Assembly: GCA_963970005.1 (NCBI GenBank)
Contig: CAXAMN010018890.1
Coordinates: forward strand, 731,572 to 795,571
From: Durusdinium trenchii
Taxonomy: Eukaryota; Sar; Dinophyceae; Suessiales; Symbiodiniaceae
DNA length: 64,000 nt
Direction: 5' to 3'
In this document: positions 1-13,763 of the stretch, piece after piece
How the letters are laid out: each line of letters opens with the position of its first letter
Position numbering within the stretch: the first letter of the stretch is position 1
Position numbers and translations under genes: made by a program
Notes under the pieces: generated by a model
Databases searched by the model: none
Seen by the model: the letters and a program-made list of their open reading frames with translations, nothing else
Told to the model about the DNA's origin: nothing

Positions 1-47
1 GGGTCTCCCGATATCCGCGGCCTCGGGGTCTCACCGATCCCTCCAAG

Positions 48-2270
<2,223 letters not shown>

Positions 2271-3286
2271 TTCGCTTTTGATTTTGGTCCAACCTCGAGT
2301 CCAACCATCTTGAGGTGACCATGTTGCAGAGGGGCGCGGCACTTGCTCGTTTCTCTCAAGTTCATGGTGCCTCTCAGAATGGGCGTAGCATTGTACAGTA
2401 GCTCTTGGACTTGGCTCTCTTTGAAGCTGATCGAAAATTGCAAATTGGACTAGGGTGCTTCTCAACAATAGACGGCAACTCCAGTATGGCCCCAGTATGG
2501 CTCCTTGGACCAACTCAGTCTGAGACTTGGTCAAGCTCTCTCAACTTGCCAATGCTTATCTGAGGCACGACATTTTTGGGGTTTGCACTTACCGTACTTA
2601 CCCTTCGAACACATCGGATGAATGTGTCAGATCACTCCTGCATCCATTTTTCTATCGGATGAAGGGTCTTCAGCACCCGAACTGACCCGAGCGGAGCCGA
2701 CCTCGCCGCTCAGGAAAGCTTCATAACCTAATAGCGTCCTTGCTCCTAGTAGCGATGCCCTTGCTCCCAGTAGCTTCTTGTTCCTAGTAGCGATGGCCTC
2801 CAAGCTACTTGCGATGGCCTCCACCGAGCATAGCGTCCTTGGTGTCAGGAAAGCTTCATTCAGCTCTCCTCGTACCTTGGTGCACCCGGGTTCCTGGGGC
2901 GGACGAGGACGTGCGGGGCGGCGTTCGGACGGCGACCTGCTTCTTTTCTCCGAATTGTTTGTTACTATGCATGTTCAACGAATTTGTGGATGAAGATCCC
3001 GAACCTCGAACTGGTGGTGATGCTTCTTTCTCAGGTCTGTGAAGTGCGATTCGCACGAGTGATTTGTTGTGTCCTTTCCACTCCCCAACAGGGAGGCGGC
3101 AGTTGCACAGTTCACACGTGTCTTTATACGAAATCGACTTTTCGGGCCGGTTTTCTTTGCGGCATGGGGCTTAGAAGCTGGGACATGGAGCATCAGGGGA
3201 TGAGCCGATGTCTTTCTCATCTTTCGAGATTCCGTGCTTGCATGGAGCATTGTTCGACAGGAGGGGAATGCCAGGACAGCACTCAC
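2271..3286. other. Downstream of actin, no recognised gene
   Basis: No protein family is recognisable. Positions about 2728-2830 hold a degenerate short copy of the CTAGTAGC repeat family that forms a tandem array at 38.5 kb. A GC-rich patch at 2870-2950 is open in several frames and could be an exon on either strand, but nothing decides the frame. Confidence 0.5.
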
Positions 3287-3395
3287 GCGGTCGGTCGCAG
3301 ATGACCCGGCACGGCACGAGCGGCACGACCGTCCCCAGGCATCCCACGCTGTCGGCGTCCATGTCCACGTTTCCGCTGATCACCCAGCCGGTGGC
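3287..3395 (-). CDS. Candidate minus-strand exon, function unknown
   Basis: Read on the - strand, an AG acceptor at 3396-3397 is followed by 36 open codons and a strong GTGAGT donor at 3281-3286. The translation has a protein-like composition with segments WVISGNVDMDAD, GTVVPLVPCRVICDRP. It follows the AG|G rule seen in the confirmed genes. No family is recognised, and it would be the only host coding sequence on the - strand. It could be chance in a GC-rich patch, since the opposite strand is also open here. Confidence 0.35.
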
Positions 3396-6300
3396 CTCGG
3401 GCTTTGACATGAAAAGAACACGGAGAAACGGCGGTCCTGCTGATGTGGAGGAATGTAGCCATGTAGCTGGTGAGACAAATAGGATGCTTTGCAAGGATGG
3501 TTGAGATATGGGATGGAGCTGGGCCTGGGCAGTTGTGCAGGGTCAGAAAGAAAGGCGAAGACAAAAGGACGCAAGACATGGGAGCTATGCGCTGGCAGCG
3601 ATGTACTGGGAAAATGGACTGCGATAGCGCCGGGGTGGATTCTAAGTACCAAACATCCAAGCACGCCCCGTAACGAACCTCTTGAGTTTCAACGAACGTC
3701 TCGCCTCTCCCAAATTCTTCCTTTTTGAACGTCCCTCTCGTCACGCATCGTGGGCCCGCTCCGGAGGGGAGGGGGCGACACCACAGACATGAGAGACGTG
3801 AGAGATGACCCCATGTGCACCGACGGCTGGACACGAGAACGAGGCCACCGGACGAGAAGCCGCCGACTCCGAAGAGCGAGACGGTGGAGACACCGTGCCG
3901 AGCGCCGTGCCGAGTGCACTCGGTCAAAGCCATCGAGTTGAAAAGCCAGGCGTGGCGTGGTGTGAAGACATCACAGTGAGCGAAGCATCTCAGCTTCAAG
4001 AACCTTTCGCCGGGTGTACTAGTTGGTTGTTCTCAAACATGACAACAGCTGGTGTTGGTGCAATGTCTCCACCTGCTTTTTGAGGACATGTTGTATAGAT
4101 ACAGTTACATATAGACGATATATGTTCCCCACCTGAGTGCATTTCAGGGAAAAGGACTCGGCTTCATTCAGGATTTGGCAGTGAGGGTGAAAAACAACCG
4201 CCAGTTGGACGAGTCCACATGCAGATGGTTCGTCTTTCTCTGCCGAGCCCACGCTTTTGTTCTCAAATTGGATCACACTTTCTGGCTTGGTTGGTGGAAC
4301 AAAGTGGGTGATCTACAAGGGATAAAAGACTGCATAGAATAAACCCCTCTTGAGAGACACACCCTTGGGTTGGGTGGACTCATGCCAGAACCCAACACGT
4401 TTTTTGTGTCAGATGTCTCAGTGTGGGTTGACTCACCAGTGGTGCCCCAAGTTCCAGTCCCATATGCTGATGCTTCACGGCGTCCCATCGCCGAATGGTG
4501 ATGGATGGACGCCAACCCCCATCGCCGTCGCTGGAGGCGCGGAAGTTGGCACTGGTGCAGAGATATGCCGCTGCAGAGGGCTCAGTGGTCTCAGTGGCCG
4601 CTTGTTTCTTTCCTGTTTAGAAACCCATGCAAATGGATATGGTCCCAAAAATATGTGGCTGAGGGGTGCGGAACTGTACCATATTTTACCAGCGGTTTGG
4701 ATGTGGTACCCCATGGACCTGTAGCACAGGGTGAGATAAACTATGGTTGCTGCGGGTGGGGACGGACACCTGGCATCACTTGCCAAACTCAGCGTGTATG
4801 TTACCTAAGATCCTATGTTCATTTTCTAACGATCATTTTACCTATCCTTGAGAGGCCAGGCTGAGGCCAACCCACACAGACGTGCACTGTTTTGTGTACG
4901 TGTTTCCTTCGAATTTGGCCATCTGAGGCAGCCAAGCTTCAAGCAAAAGCAGAGAAGATTGAGGCGCAAGCTGAAGCGAGTTCAATTGGACACAGACGGC
5001 GCTTTATCTTTGGGTGAAGAGAATCTTTTCGCCACCGTTTTGGTCAGGAGGAATGGCGACAAAGCCACCGGGTGAAACAAAAGGCCAGGGCGTGTCGCGG
5101 TCTTTTCGGGGCAGTTGTCCCGGACGACGGACGCGCGTTTCGGTGCTATACCCCTCGTCGAGCAGCGCCGAAAAGATCTTGTAGGTCGTAGGTGTCTTGG
5201 GACGAAAAGGGACCAATAGGGACCTGTCGGATCGTGACAGTCAACCTGCCAACAGAGGTTGAAGAACCGAAAACAGACTCAACCCAGTACTCATTAGACT
5301 ATCCCAGTTGGGTACCCCATTCTGGGTCCTCGGAGGTCACTTAACCGGTGACCGTCGGCCCGACCGTCGGCCCATTGGGTCCTTTGGAACCGGATGTCTC
5401 TCACCGCGGTCACCGCGGTCACACGTGGTCCCTCGTTCTGTGGAACCTCAGTAAGACGAAAGAGAGCGGTTTGGCCGGTGAGTGAAAGCCTTGCGTGTTG
5501 GACCACCTCAAAAGGTTCCAAGAAGGACATGACATATGTGGGTGTATGTTCCAAAAGGAAGTGGGCCCCCGGGCCCCCCCAAGGCTTTAGTGAGACGCCC
5601 AAACACGGTGTCAGGATGTCCCAAGGGGCGAACGCGACCGAACGCGGCGAAACCATGCCATGTGGGTCGGTCAACTTCACAGGAGGCGCGGCGAAACCAC
5701 GAGGAGGAGCCGATTGAGCCGTGGAGGGAGAGTAAAACATGCGTTCGAGCAAGTCAAGTGGATGCAGTTTATGGGCCTATATACTAAAGTAATACTATAA
5801 TACGTTTGGAATCCAGCTTTGGACATGAGTTTCCTTAGTTTCCTTCAAATGACAGCTACTCTATACATCGGCTTAAATTCAAATTGAAGTCGTGTCATGT
5901 GGGGACCTGAAATCAAGGCCTTTTCTCAAAGGTTCACAGTACTGGCTGCCTTAAATTCAGATTAAGACCTTGTGGTCTCCTAGGCGGCTGAACTTTAGAT
6001 TGAAGACCACCCGAAGTCATTGGCTTTCCATCGAATTTCAATTTCGCCAGAAAATGGCTCAGGCTGATGAGGTGGAAGTTGAGACCCATTCCAAAGGAAG
6101 CAGGCCAAAGCTATGGAAGCTTGTCGCGTTGATGGGTGTGCGTGAGTCAGAGTCTCTTCGAGCGGCTGGAAAAGTGGCTGGCTCTCCTCTCAGAAGATCA
6201 CTCACAAGACTCTCACCAACTGCTCTCACAATGGGACAACAACCTTGATAGCTTGGCGTCTTGCTTCCCAAGACTGCTCTTACCAACATGGCTTTTCGTG

Positions 6301-6639
6301 GGCTGAAGACAACCAGCTCCAGGTTGGAAGCAGTGGCAAGCACACAGGGAACAAGAACACGGCAGCCTCGAACCACACACCTCTTTCGAGGTCAACAGTC
6401 TGTCCACACGGTAGCGGCCCAGTCCTTCAGGCCAAGGTCTCGACAGCGCCCGAGCGGCTTCATAGAACTGGTGAAGCAGGTCGCTCGCAATCCTTGAAAG
6501 CGCTGCCCTGAATGAAGCCCAACCCAAAAAAATCTGTGCTCTCCCTCCGCCAAAGTGGCCGACTGCCACCTCCTGGAGCTCTGGTCCAAGCTTCACCCTC
6601 AACATGCGAATTCTACCAGGTTCATGGATCATCCTGATT
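3396..6639. other. Spacer with exon-like patches and one dispersed repeat
   Basis: No gene identified. GC-rich patches at 3770-3940, 5090-5220 and 5390-5700 are open in several frames. On the - strand 5100-5210 reads as a plausible exon (IFSALLDEGYSTETRVRRPG), unassigned. At about 5265-5345 lies one copy of a dispersed repeat (core GACTATCCC ... GGTACCCCA ... GGTCAC) also found at 10.0 and 25.6 kb. Confidence 0.4.
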
Positions 6640-6646
6640 AAAGCCT

Positions 6647-7121
6647 GAACCACAAGGCTTTGGTTCTGAAACGCCAGGGGAACTTCGATCTCCCGTGTTT
6701 GAGGCAATGACTGCCACGTATTGACCAGTGGACCAAATGGGTTGACTCACCAGGTCTGAGAAGGTGACACGTTCTTTGGGAAGCATCTTGACGCCGTCCT
6801 TGGAGCTCATGACAATGTCCACGTCGCTGTGGCCATAGGTTTGTATCTTCGCGCCTTGGGCATTTTGCAGATACGGACTTTACTCATCAGATGTCCTGGG
6901 AAGAGAGAAGCATCAGCACCAGAGTCGACGATCACCGTGACCATCTCGGTTCCTTTCTCTCCGTCACTCTCGCTCTCACTGTTCTCAAACTCCTTGATGG
7001 TGTTGATCACGTAGTCCTGAGCTGTGGCCGCAGCCTGAGCTGCTTGTAAAGCAGCCTGAGCTGTGTGGATGACAGCCTGTCTCAGCTCTGGTACTCCAGC
7101 TCCTGCCAGGGCCATCGTCAA
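6647..7121 (-). pseudogene. Copia-type retropepsin fragment, frameshifted
   Basis: On the - strand, an alanine-rich stretch leads into TVIVDSGADASLFPG (about 6900-6945), the DSGA active-site motif of retroviral-type aspartic protease. After about 25 residues the frame shifts, and the homologous reading continues in another frame as AQGAKIQTYGHSDVDIVM (about 6790-6850) and SDLVSQPIWSTGQ, the usual flap-side continuation of protease in dinoflagellate copia elements. The frame change marks it as dead. Family knowledge: in Ty1/copia the protease is N-terminal to integrase and reverse transcriptase. Here it lies downstream of the RT/RNase H fragment (next entry), so it comes from a second or rearranged copy. 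Confidence 0.75.
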
Positions 7122-7149
7122 GCCAGGATCTGGTTATCCATCCGTGGAA

Positions 7150-7850
7150 GCCGAAGTCGTATTGGGGGACGTGCTAGAAGATCTGGATGTAGGGCCGTGA
7201 AGAGTTCCTCAACCAACTTGTCAAAGTCCAGGATGTAGGCAAAGGAGTAATTGAGGAGGCTTTGAACAACTGGACCAAAAGCAAGAACCAGGGTGATGGC
7301 TTTTGCAGGTCTACCTTGGTGGAGCGCCGTGGGCCTTGGGAACTGACCACTGGATGGCTTTGTCCGCGTGAGCTGGCAAAAACCATCGCCCCATGCAGTG
7401 TATGAATAGCGGCTGATGGAAACGACTATGACACCTCGAACCTGACCAGTCGCGGTCACTGTATTGTCCCAGCACCTTCAAGTTGGCGAGCTTCTTCAAA
7501 CTTCCTGCCTTTGGGCATGACATTGTCGATGCAAGCTCTTTGATGGTGTAGGACACATCGGGCCTTTGCTGCAGCAAGTAGATGCCGCAGCCCACCAGCA
7601 AGCGATATAGGCCTTGCTAGTTCCGGCATCACCTCAACCGAACCATTAGACCCAGAAGCTTGGTTCTACCCATCTTCTCCTCATACATCTCGACCATGCT
7701 CTCGGCTCTCGGCATACTTTCCAGGCGTGACCTTCAGTCCATATTCCTTCTCCATTTAGGTCCTCCTCAGGAACTGAAACGACTTTCCTGGTCAAATGCT
7801 GCTCTGCAATCTTGAAACTTACCTTGATGTCTGGAATGAACTGGTCCAAA
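7150..7850 (-). mobile_element. Ty1/copia retrotransposon remnant (end of RT, RNase H start)
   Basis: Reading the - strand from 7850 down: GLKVTPGKYA (frame 1), then MVEMYEEKMGR (frame 2), then LLVGCGIYLLQQRPDVSYT and IKELASTM, then YSDRDWSG. These are the C-terminal reverse transcriptase, connection and RNase H entry motifs of copia Pol (RPDV.Y.IKEL and YSD.DW). At least three frame changes are needed within 400 bases, so it is a decayed insertion. No long terminal repeats were seen. Upstream sequence to about 8300 may be more decayed Pol, but no motif is clear. Confidence 0.8.
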
Positions 7851-9185
7851 AAGCTTTTCTCTCACTCACAACAGATCCGGTGAACGCGCCGGTCAGAGCA
7901 ATTGAACGTAGTGTCTCTCCAGCAGAGTGCAGAAGCCAGACACGCTCTCTTTCTGAGCCAAGCTGGTGTTGCTGCCCAGGTGCAGCCAGTGGTTTTCTCA
8001 TGGACGTGGATGGCCCGTATGGGGATGAATGCACATTGCAAGCAGGAGTGCGTTTGCTGCTCCAGCCAGTGCAGGTCATTGGGGAAAACCCGTTCATGGA
8101 TCAAAAGTGTGATTCCAGTTTCGGAGGAGGTTTGGAGGTCATACTGGCCTATGTCGCCTGGAACCATGAGGAAGCAACAACCGAGCCGCGCTGCTTGGCA
8201 AAGAAGACCCGGCACAAAGAATGCGAAGAGGCGCCCTGGTGGTGAGTTGAAAGAGGGGTCTGGATTCAAATCTAACATGCAGATGCAGCATTGGTGCCTA
8301 ACAGGTTCGCACCACAGCTGGCATTCGAATTGAAGCCCCCTAGGGTACCCACATGGCATAGGCAGCACAGGTAGCTTAGACTCGAACTCGGCTCCATCTT
8401 TGATTTGGTTTGCAGCCGCATCCTACTTTGAAACTTAAAACGTTTTTTAAGCCCATGCTGAAGGTTCAGCTGCTGCACTGCTGAATGTTTTCCCCACTCC
8501 AAAAGATCCCTTTTGGTCAGCACCATCATCTGCTGGGACGGGTGCCCCGAGTTCGCCGTAGGAGGCGCTGGAGAGGGAGAGGCTTCGCTTGGAAAGGCTT
8601 GAAGCAGACCGGTAGATGGGTGCTGAACAGGGATAGATAGGTGCTAAGGGGCAGGGTCTACAGTTGTTTGGCGGCTGAAAAATGAGTGAGTGGGATAGAA
8701 TGTTGGTCCCCTGAGAAAATAGGTGTTGAAGAGTCTAGTTTATTTTTGGATCACATCCGTCGCCATTTTCAACAGTGACTTCAATCGCAAGAGCACTGCG
8801 AACAATTCATCCAGGTGGAATTATGTACATTGCAATTACATTTTTTTTTCGTTGGAAAAAATCAGCAAATTACATCATCGAACCGCCAGCAAAACAACCA
8901 GTTCACTCACCGATCCCACTCAGCTGACCCAAAAGGAGGGGTGGTGTGACGAAGACGTCTCTGCCCAAATGACGGATCTGCTTTACGCTCAGGGGTAGAC
9001 TTCCCGTGAAACTTGGGGGAGACCTCACTGGCACTTAAGCCCAAGTGAAACTCGGGACCTTCTGTGCTGTTGGATACCCCAAGTGAAGTGCAGTGGGTGG
9101 GATATTCCAACACCGTCCTTAGGCCCTCCTTGTTTCAAATGGCTTTGACCTTCCGTCTCTCACCTGACGCTCCAGGCGTCTCCAG
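7851..9185. other. Spacer, no recognised gene
   Basis: Possible further degraded retroelement sequence between 7860 and 8370 (open but unrecognised on both strands). The remainder is intron-like with T-rich stretches and gives no coding signal that I can assign. Confidence 0.4.
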
Positions 9186-9242
9186 GAGGAGCAACGCGCC
9201 CTGGGCGAGCGCGCGCTGCGCCGGGGCGCCGAGCGGGCCACG
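9186..9242 (+). CDS. Candidate exon, coiled-coil-like
   Basis: An AG acceptor followed by 19 in-frame codons and a GT donor. The peptide is rich in E, R, Q and A (starts EEQRALGERALRRG), compatible with a coiled coil. No family can be named from 19 residues. It may belong with the next candidate at 9917. Confidence 0.35.
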
Positions 9243-9916
9243 GTTGGTGAGATGGACGTACTAACTACCGTGCAAACACAACACCATCTACGCTTTGGAC
9301 CATGAGGAGAACAAATATGAAAAATCCACCCACGGTTCGTGCATTTGTTGCTTGAATGTTGACTCAAACGATGGGAAGATCTAGTAAACAAAAAACAATT
9401 GGCCTCTGAAAACTGTGCGGACTAGCAGAATTGAACTGGTGAGTTACTTTGACGATTGAGCTGCTTCAGGACGATTTGGGTTCTGCCCCGTTTGGTAAGT
9501 CTAGGAGTCTAGGGAAGGACAACAGTCAGACTCCGTCTCTTAAGACCAACATGCAACGCAGGCAAATTTGCTGCTGACCAAGGTCCTGATGATAGGCTTA
9601 CAATGATTTGGTCTTGACCCTAGAAGTTATATAGGTTATAGGCATATTGTTTGGGCTGGCGTTGTTTGGGCGGAAAGGCGTTGTTTGGGCGGAAGTTGTT
9701 CCTGGACGCCCCCGACCACCCACGTCGGCGGTGCACCTTGTTGGACACGCTGAGCCGGGAGACATCTCCAAGTCGTTCGGATAGATGTCTCCCCAGGCAG
9801 CAAGGATTACATCGGTGGAACGAAAAGGACACCTTTTTTTGGGAGTCTTGGCTGCTGCAGGGGTCCAGCGAAGCGGACGCGTCCTTCTCCACTCGGGACG
9901 CTCCAGACGAGCTCAG

Positions 9917-9974
9917 GCGAGCAGCAGCAGCTGATGCATCAGCACGAGCGGAGGAAGGAGAGGCTGGTGCTCAG
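9917..9974 (+). CDS. Candidate exon, basic coiled-coil-like
   Basis: AG|G acceptor, GC donor, frame reading EQQQLMHQHERRKERLVL. Composition resembles a charged helix. A second frame through the same bases (acidic, alanine-rich) is also open, so frame choice is uncertain. Followed at 10000-10090 by a copy of the dispersed GACTATCC/GGTACCCCA/GGTCAC repeat. Confidence 0.3.
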
Positions 9975-11586
9975 GCCGATGCGGGGAAAGCTTGCAACAG
10001 AGGTTGAAGGATCCTATAGACTATCCGATCCCATATCCCATAGTAGGTACCCCAGTAAGACCCTAGTTGAGGTCACTTATGTAACCTCTCTTAGTTCTGC
10101 GGATGAAGTCCGGCAGGTGCGAAACTCCCCCGATCGGAAGGGATGCACGGAAGGGCCTTTTTTCCCCTCTACCGGGTGAGGATCGGTCCTCCAATTTTCC
10201 ACTTTGGAGTTGCTGGCGATCTTCCCTACCAACTGTTTCCTGTAGTTGGTCTCAGCTAGTAGCCTTGCTTGACATGCAGTGGACCTGTCTTGGTGTAGCG
10301 AGTTGTTTGAGATGCGCCTCCCCTCCAGTCCCATCGGTTCCTTCTGCTGCGCGGTGGCCCAGGCAGCAGAAGGTCTGGAAGTGCGTCGGATCTGGAAGCC
10401 TGGAGGAGGTGCCGTGGCCAGTGCTAGAGCCGAGGTCGAAGGGCAGAGGTGTTTGGTCGAAGGTCCGGTGTTTGTTCGGTGTTTGTTTGGGTATGTTTGA
10501 CTGCTGGATCATTGTAGTCCTGATTTTTGCAGATAGCCGAATCTATTCAGATGTGTTTTTTTATTTCATATCTCAAAGGTCCCCTTTCTCCGGACGACAA
10601 GGTGCAAGTTCTTAGGTCTACTTGACACATTTCTTCAGATTGGCGGATCGTTGGATGGGACGTTCCTCGGCGTCTAGACATGCAGCCAGGCTCTCAAGCA
10701 AGCAGCTGGAAGAAGATCGGATGCCAGGAAGGTGGAACGCACCATGTTTCTTGGAGTTGGACTGCCAAGATGGATGTCCCATGCTGGTTGGACAGCCTGC
10801 CGTTTGCAATCGACTGAGGGTCAATAGTTGCTTTCTCAAGTCTAGTTAAGTTAAGTTTCATTTTATCCAGGCTATGCACAGTTCCCTTTCTTGTTCGTGG
10901 CCCTTGGCGTTTTTCAGGTCCTTCCAAAGTTCACCCTGAAAGGAGATTGAACTCCTGAAGCTTTGAAGCTACCAAGAAACTCGACCCCTGAACTGCTCCA
11001 CATCAGACCTGCCACAGCTGTCCACTCTCGACTGGGACAGCAGCTAGAGGTCTTTTCAGCTTGAGGTGGGTTTCCTTTGGCGCCAGGCGAAGCGCCCGGC
11101 CTCGGCGCCGGACCGCGGTCGACCGCGCGGTGGACGATGAGCGCTGACGAGAGGTGGACGATGCCAGACTCAGCGGGGTGTGTTGTTTTGGGTCTACCTG
11201 GCGGCTGCCAGTGTTTCCACGCACAGCACGAGGGGAACACTGGCCATCAGCATGGCTGGGTGGTCCTTTTGTTCTCAAGATTTCAACATACTTTCGACCA
11301 AACATCCGCAGTCATGCGGCTTTGTGTTGGTGGAACATGGGCTCATCATCGAAGATGGAGGGGCCTGGCCGTCGCATCGCGAAAAAGGCGCCTTTGCCTG
11401 TGGACACGCTGGTGGCCAGCGCACATGGTGTTGACAGCGTTGCAAGAATTTTGGAGGGGTGTCTCAAATAAGCAGAGGAACCATTAGTTTCCCACTGCTT
11501 GGGCAACCTGGAGCCAATGTGTTGAAGATCTTGTTTTTGAGGCAGGTGTACGAATTTCATCCCATGCTGAATGCTGTTCTCCGCAG
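9975..11586. other. Spacer with unassigned GC-rich patches
   Basis: GC-rich patches at 10370-10460 and 11080-11170 look exon-like (flanked by AG and GT or GC) but are too short and are open in several frames. No motif recognised. Confidence 0.35.
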
Positions 11587-11836
11587 CTGTGTCTTCGCGT
11601 CTTCGAGAATTGGCCGCTCATCGATCCTCATCGGCCGAATGCAGCGGATCCCAGTGCTTCCTCTTGGGAGGCGCTCCTTTACCTCAATCCCGGGCACCTT
11701 CACCGGTCGCCACCCGCCCACCTCGGCTGTATCGGTCGCTTTGCGGCCATGGCGGAGCCGGTGGAGCGCAGGGCGGGCGATGTCGGTGTCCCCGAGGCGG
11801 GGAATCCGCAGCCTCTGTTTTCGGGATTGGTTGGCT
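11587..11836 (+). CDS. Unidentified exon of about 83 codons
   Basis: After the acceptor CGCAG a long frame opens on LCLRVFENWPLIDPHRPN, continues through ASSWEALLYLNPGHLHRSPP and AHLGCIGRFAAMAEPVE, and closes just after PLFSGLV near a GT or GC donor at about 11836. The mixed composition and absence of low complexity make this the most convincing orphan exon in the window. I do not recognise the family. Neighbouring exons of the same gene were not located. Two other frames are also partly open because the patch is GC-rich. Confidence 0.45.
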
Positions 11837-12239
11837 GACGCACATCAAGGTACCCACTCATAAAGACTGCGCCTCTCTTTTTTGCAATCGTGCAACCAAA
11901 GGTGCACAGCGCCCGACTTCACCCAGAATTCCAGATCCGACAGCATGCATCCAGGGTTCCGCACGCTTGGACAGCGCCCTTTCAAGTTCCGAGGTTTCAG
12001 GGTTGAAATTCGTTCCGGCTGAGGCCCGGCCGCTGGTAGGTTCCAAGTGTGCAGCACGCTGCTGTTGAGAACATTTGAGAACTATCTTTAGACAGCCGAA
12101 TCATTAAGTACATAAGCATGTCGCAGTATATGGTTATTATAGGTCTGTTGCTTTTGCAGTGCTTCCGTACAACTAAAAGAACACACATAATTTCACATAA
12201 TGTATCGTTATGAAAACCACTTAGGCTATCTCTTTTGCC
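11837..12239. other. Spacer before the inverted repeat
   Basis: Intron- or intergenic-like sequence, increasingly A/T-rich. No coding signal assigned. Confidence 0.5.
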
Positions 12240-12790
12240 AAATAAAAAAATGCAAAAGGTGAAAAAATGCAACTACAAAAAGCAAAAGCAAAAAACACAA
12301 ATCCAAAAAGCATAAAAAAGCAAAGCAAAAAAAGCAAATACAAAAAACAAAAATAAAGCAAATGAAAAGGCAAAAAGCAACACAATGCGAACAAAAAGCG
12401 AAAAAAGGCGAACACTCAGCAACAAACGATAAAAGCGAAAAAAAAAAACCAAACAAAAAACACAAAAAAAAACACGAAACCAATGCGGAAAACAATTCGG
12501 GCAAACAAAAAAGCGACAAAAGAAGCGAAAAACAACGGTAAAAAAGCGAAAAAAATAAGCAAACAAACAGCGAAAAGAAGCAGACAAATGCAGTCGCTTA
12601 TTCATTTGCTATTTTTTTGCTTGTGCTTTTTCATTTGCATTGTTTTTTGGATTTTCTTTCTTTTTGCTTTTTCATTTTTTTTTGCTTTTTGGATTTTGCT
12701 TTTTGTAGTTTTTTTTCTTTTTGGATGTGTTTTTTTGGCTTTTGCTTTTTGTAGTTGCTTTTTTGGGGCTTTTTCTTTTTTCAAGATTCA
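12240..12790. repeat. Large A/T-rich imperfect inverted repeat
   Basis: The left half is built from A-runs broken by GC (AAAAAGCAAAAGC units) and the right half from the complement (GCTTTTTG units). The match is sequence-specific, not only compositional: GCAACTACAAAAAGCAAAAG at about 12270 reappears as its reverse complement CTTTTGCTTTTTGTAGTTGC at about 12740-12760, followed on both arms by a CACA..TCCAAAAAG block. A spacer of about 200 bases of similar purine-rich sequence separates the arms. It could be a foldback transposable element or an expanded palindrome. The phenylalanine- or lysine-rich open frames here are not genes. Confidence 0.7.
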
Positions 12791-13763
12791 CAGAGTTAGC
12801 CTGGGTCCGGCGAACATAAATGTATCATAATGTAGAGGCCGGCAATTTTACCAAATGAGCTGCCACGGACTGCGCTCACTTTTGCACGGAATGAGCCGCC
12901 CTTTTTCCTTCTTCGAAGGGGTCGAACTGGGAAGTCTCCCTGTTTGAATACACACCCATTTCAGGGTGGACCTGCTCATCGTCTTCTTCGTCTTCAGCCA
13001 GCTTCGTGCAGCACAGGCGCAAGCGCAGGAGTCGAAGTCATGTAGAATCTAGAGATGCTAGCAAAGAGAGACAACATCATGTTGTGAAATTAGCCTAGAG
13101 TTCCCTCCAAGGAGTGTTTCCTGATGTGGGCCTGGGGTGATTTGTTCCGAATGCTTCGTTGCAGGACGTTGCAGATCATGCTCTTCCGAGTCAAGAAGGT
13201 GCACCCTTGTAGTCGGCGAGATGGTGTCAACCAAGACTAAGTGTTCTTGCAGAAAGTATCGCACCAAGTCGACCTTGTGCAGCATGAATCTTTGGTTTCT
13301 TATTGTTTGACAAATTCAATCATGTTGACGTCTGAGTACGCAGACGTTTGCATTACAAAGTGAGATGCTGGTGTAGACGTTCTACGGTGGTTCGATGCAG
13401 CCCAACCATTCTTGCGCATCAGAAGATGCAATGTGAACTCATCAGGACTAGCTCTAAGAACCAATTCCACAATTTTGCTCAGTTTGCGTGATCCCAAATC
13501 TAGGCTGATCGCCGTACCAAATCAAACCGTCGCTTCGGAACCTGCGCTCACCGGTGACGGAGGTTTGTGACACTGACACTAGCGGCTTGGGACCCAGCGC
13601 AGTGTGGACGTGACAGAAACGCTTGGAGCAGTTGAATTGGGAGCACCGGCTTTGAGTGGAACACTTTGGGCACTTTGACATCAGCTCCCTTCACTTTGGC
13701 TCAGTTTTTCCAAGCCGCCACAAGAGCGGAAACTTTTGGGAGCCGTAATACTGCGGGTGTCCT
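12791..13763. other. Spacer upstream of EF-hand gene, possible decayed minus-strand coding
   Basis: Three consecutive open stretches on the - strand (13681-13454, 13497-13300, 13285-13058) with protein-like composition. The first begins with a cysteine-rich segment (CPKCSTQSRCSQFNCSKRFC) with zinc-ribbon-like spacing. Together they suggest a decayed mobile element or gene, but no family is recognised. Confidence 0.35.

Noticed and set aside
3283-3999. 238-residue minus-strand frame
   Set aside because: Crosses sequence with no coding character between GC-rich patches; only the short spliced candidate at 3287-3395, in another frame, looks plausible.
12221-12830. Phe/Cys-rich and Lys/Arg-rich open frames
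   Set aside because: Low-complexity translation of the A/T-rich inverted repeat.
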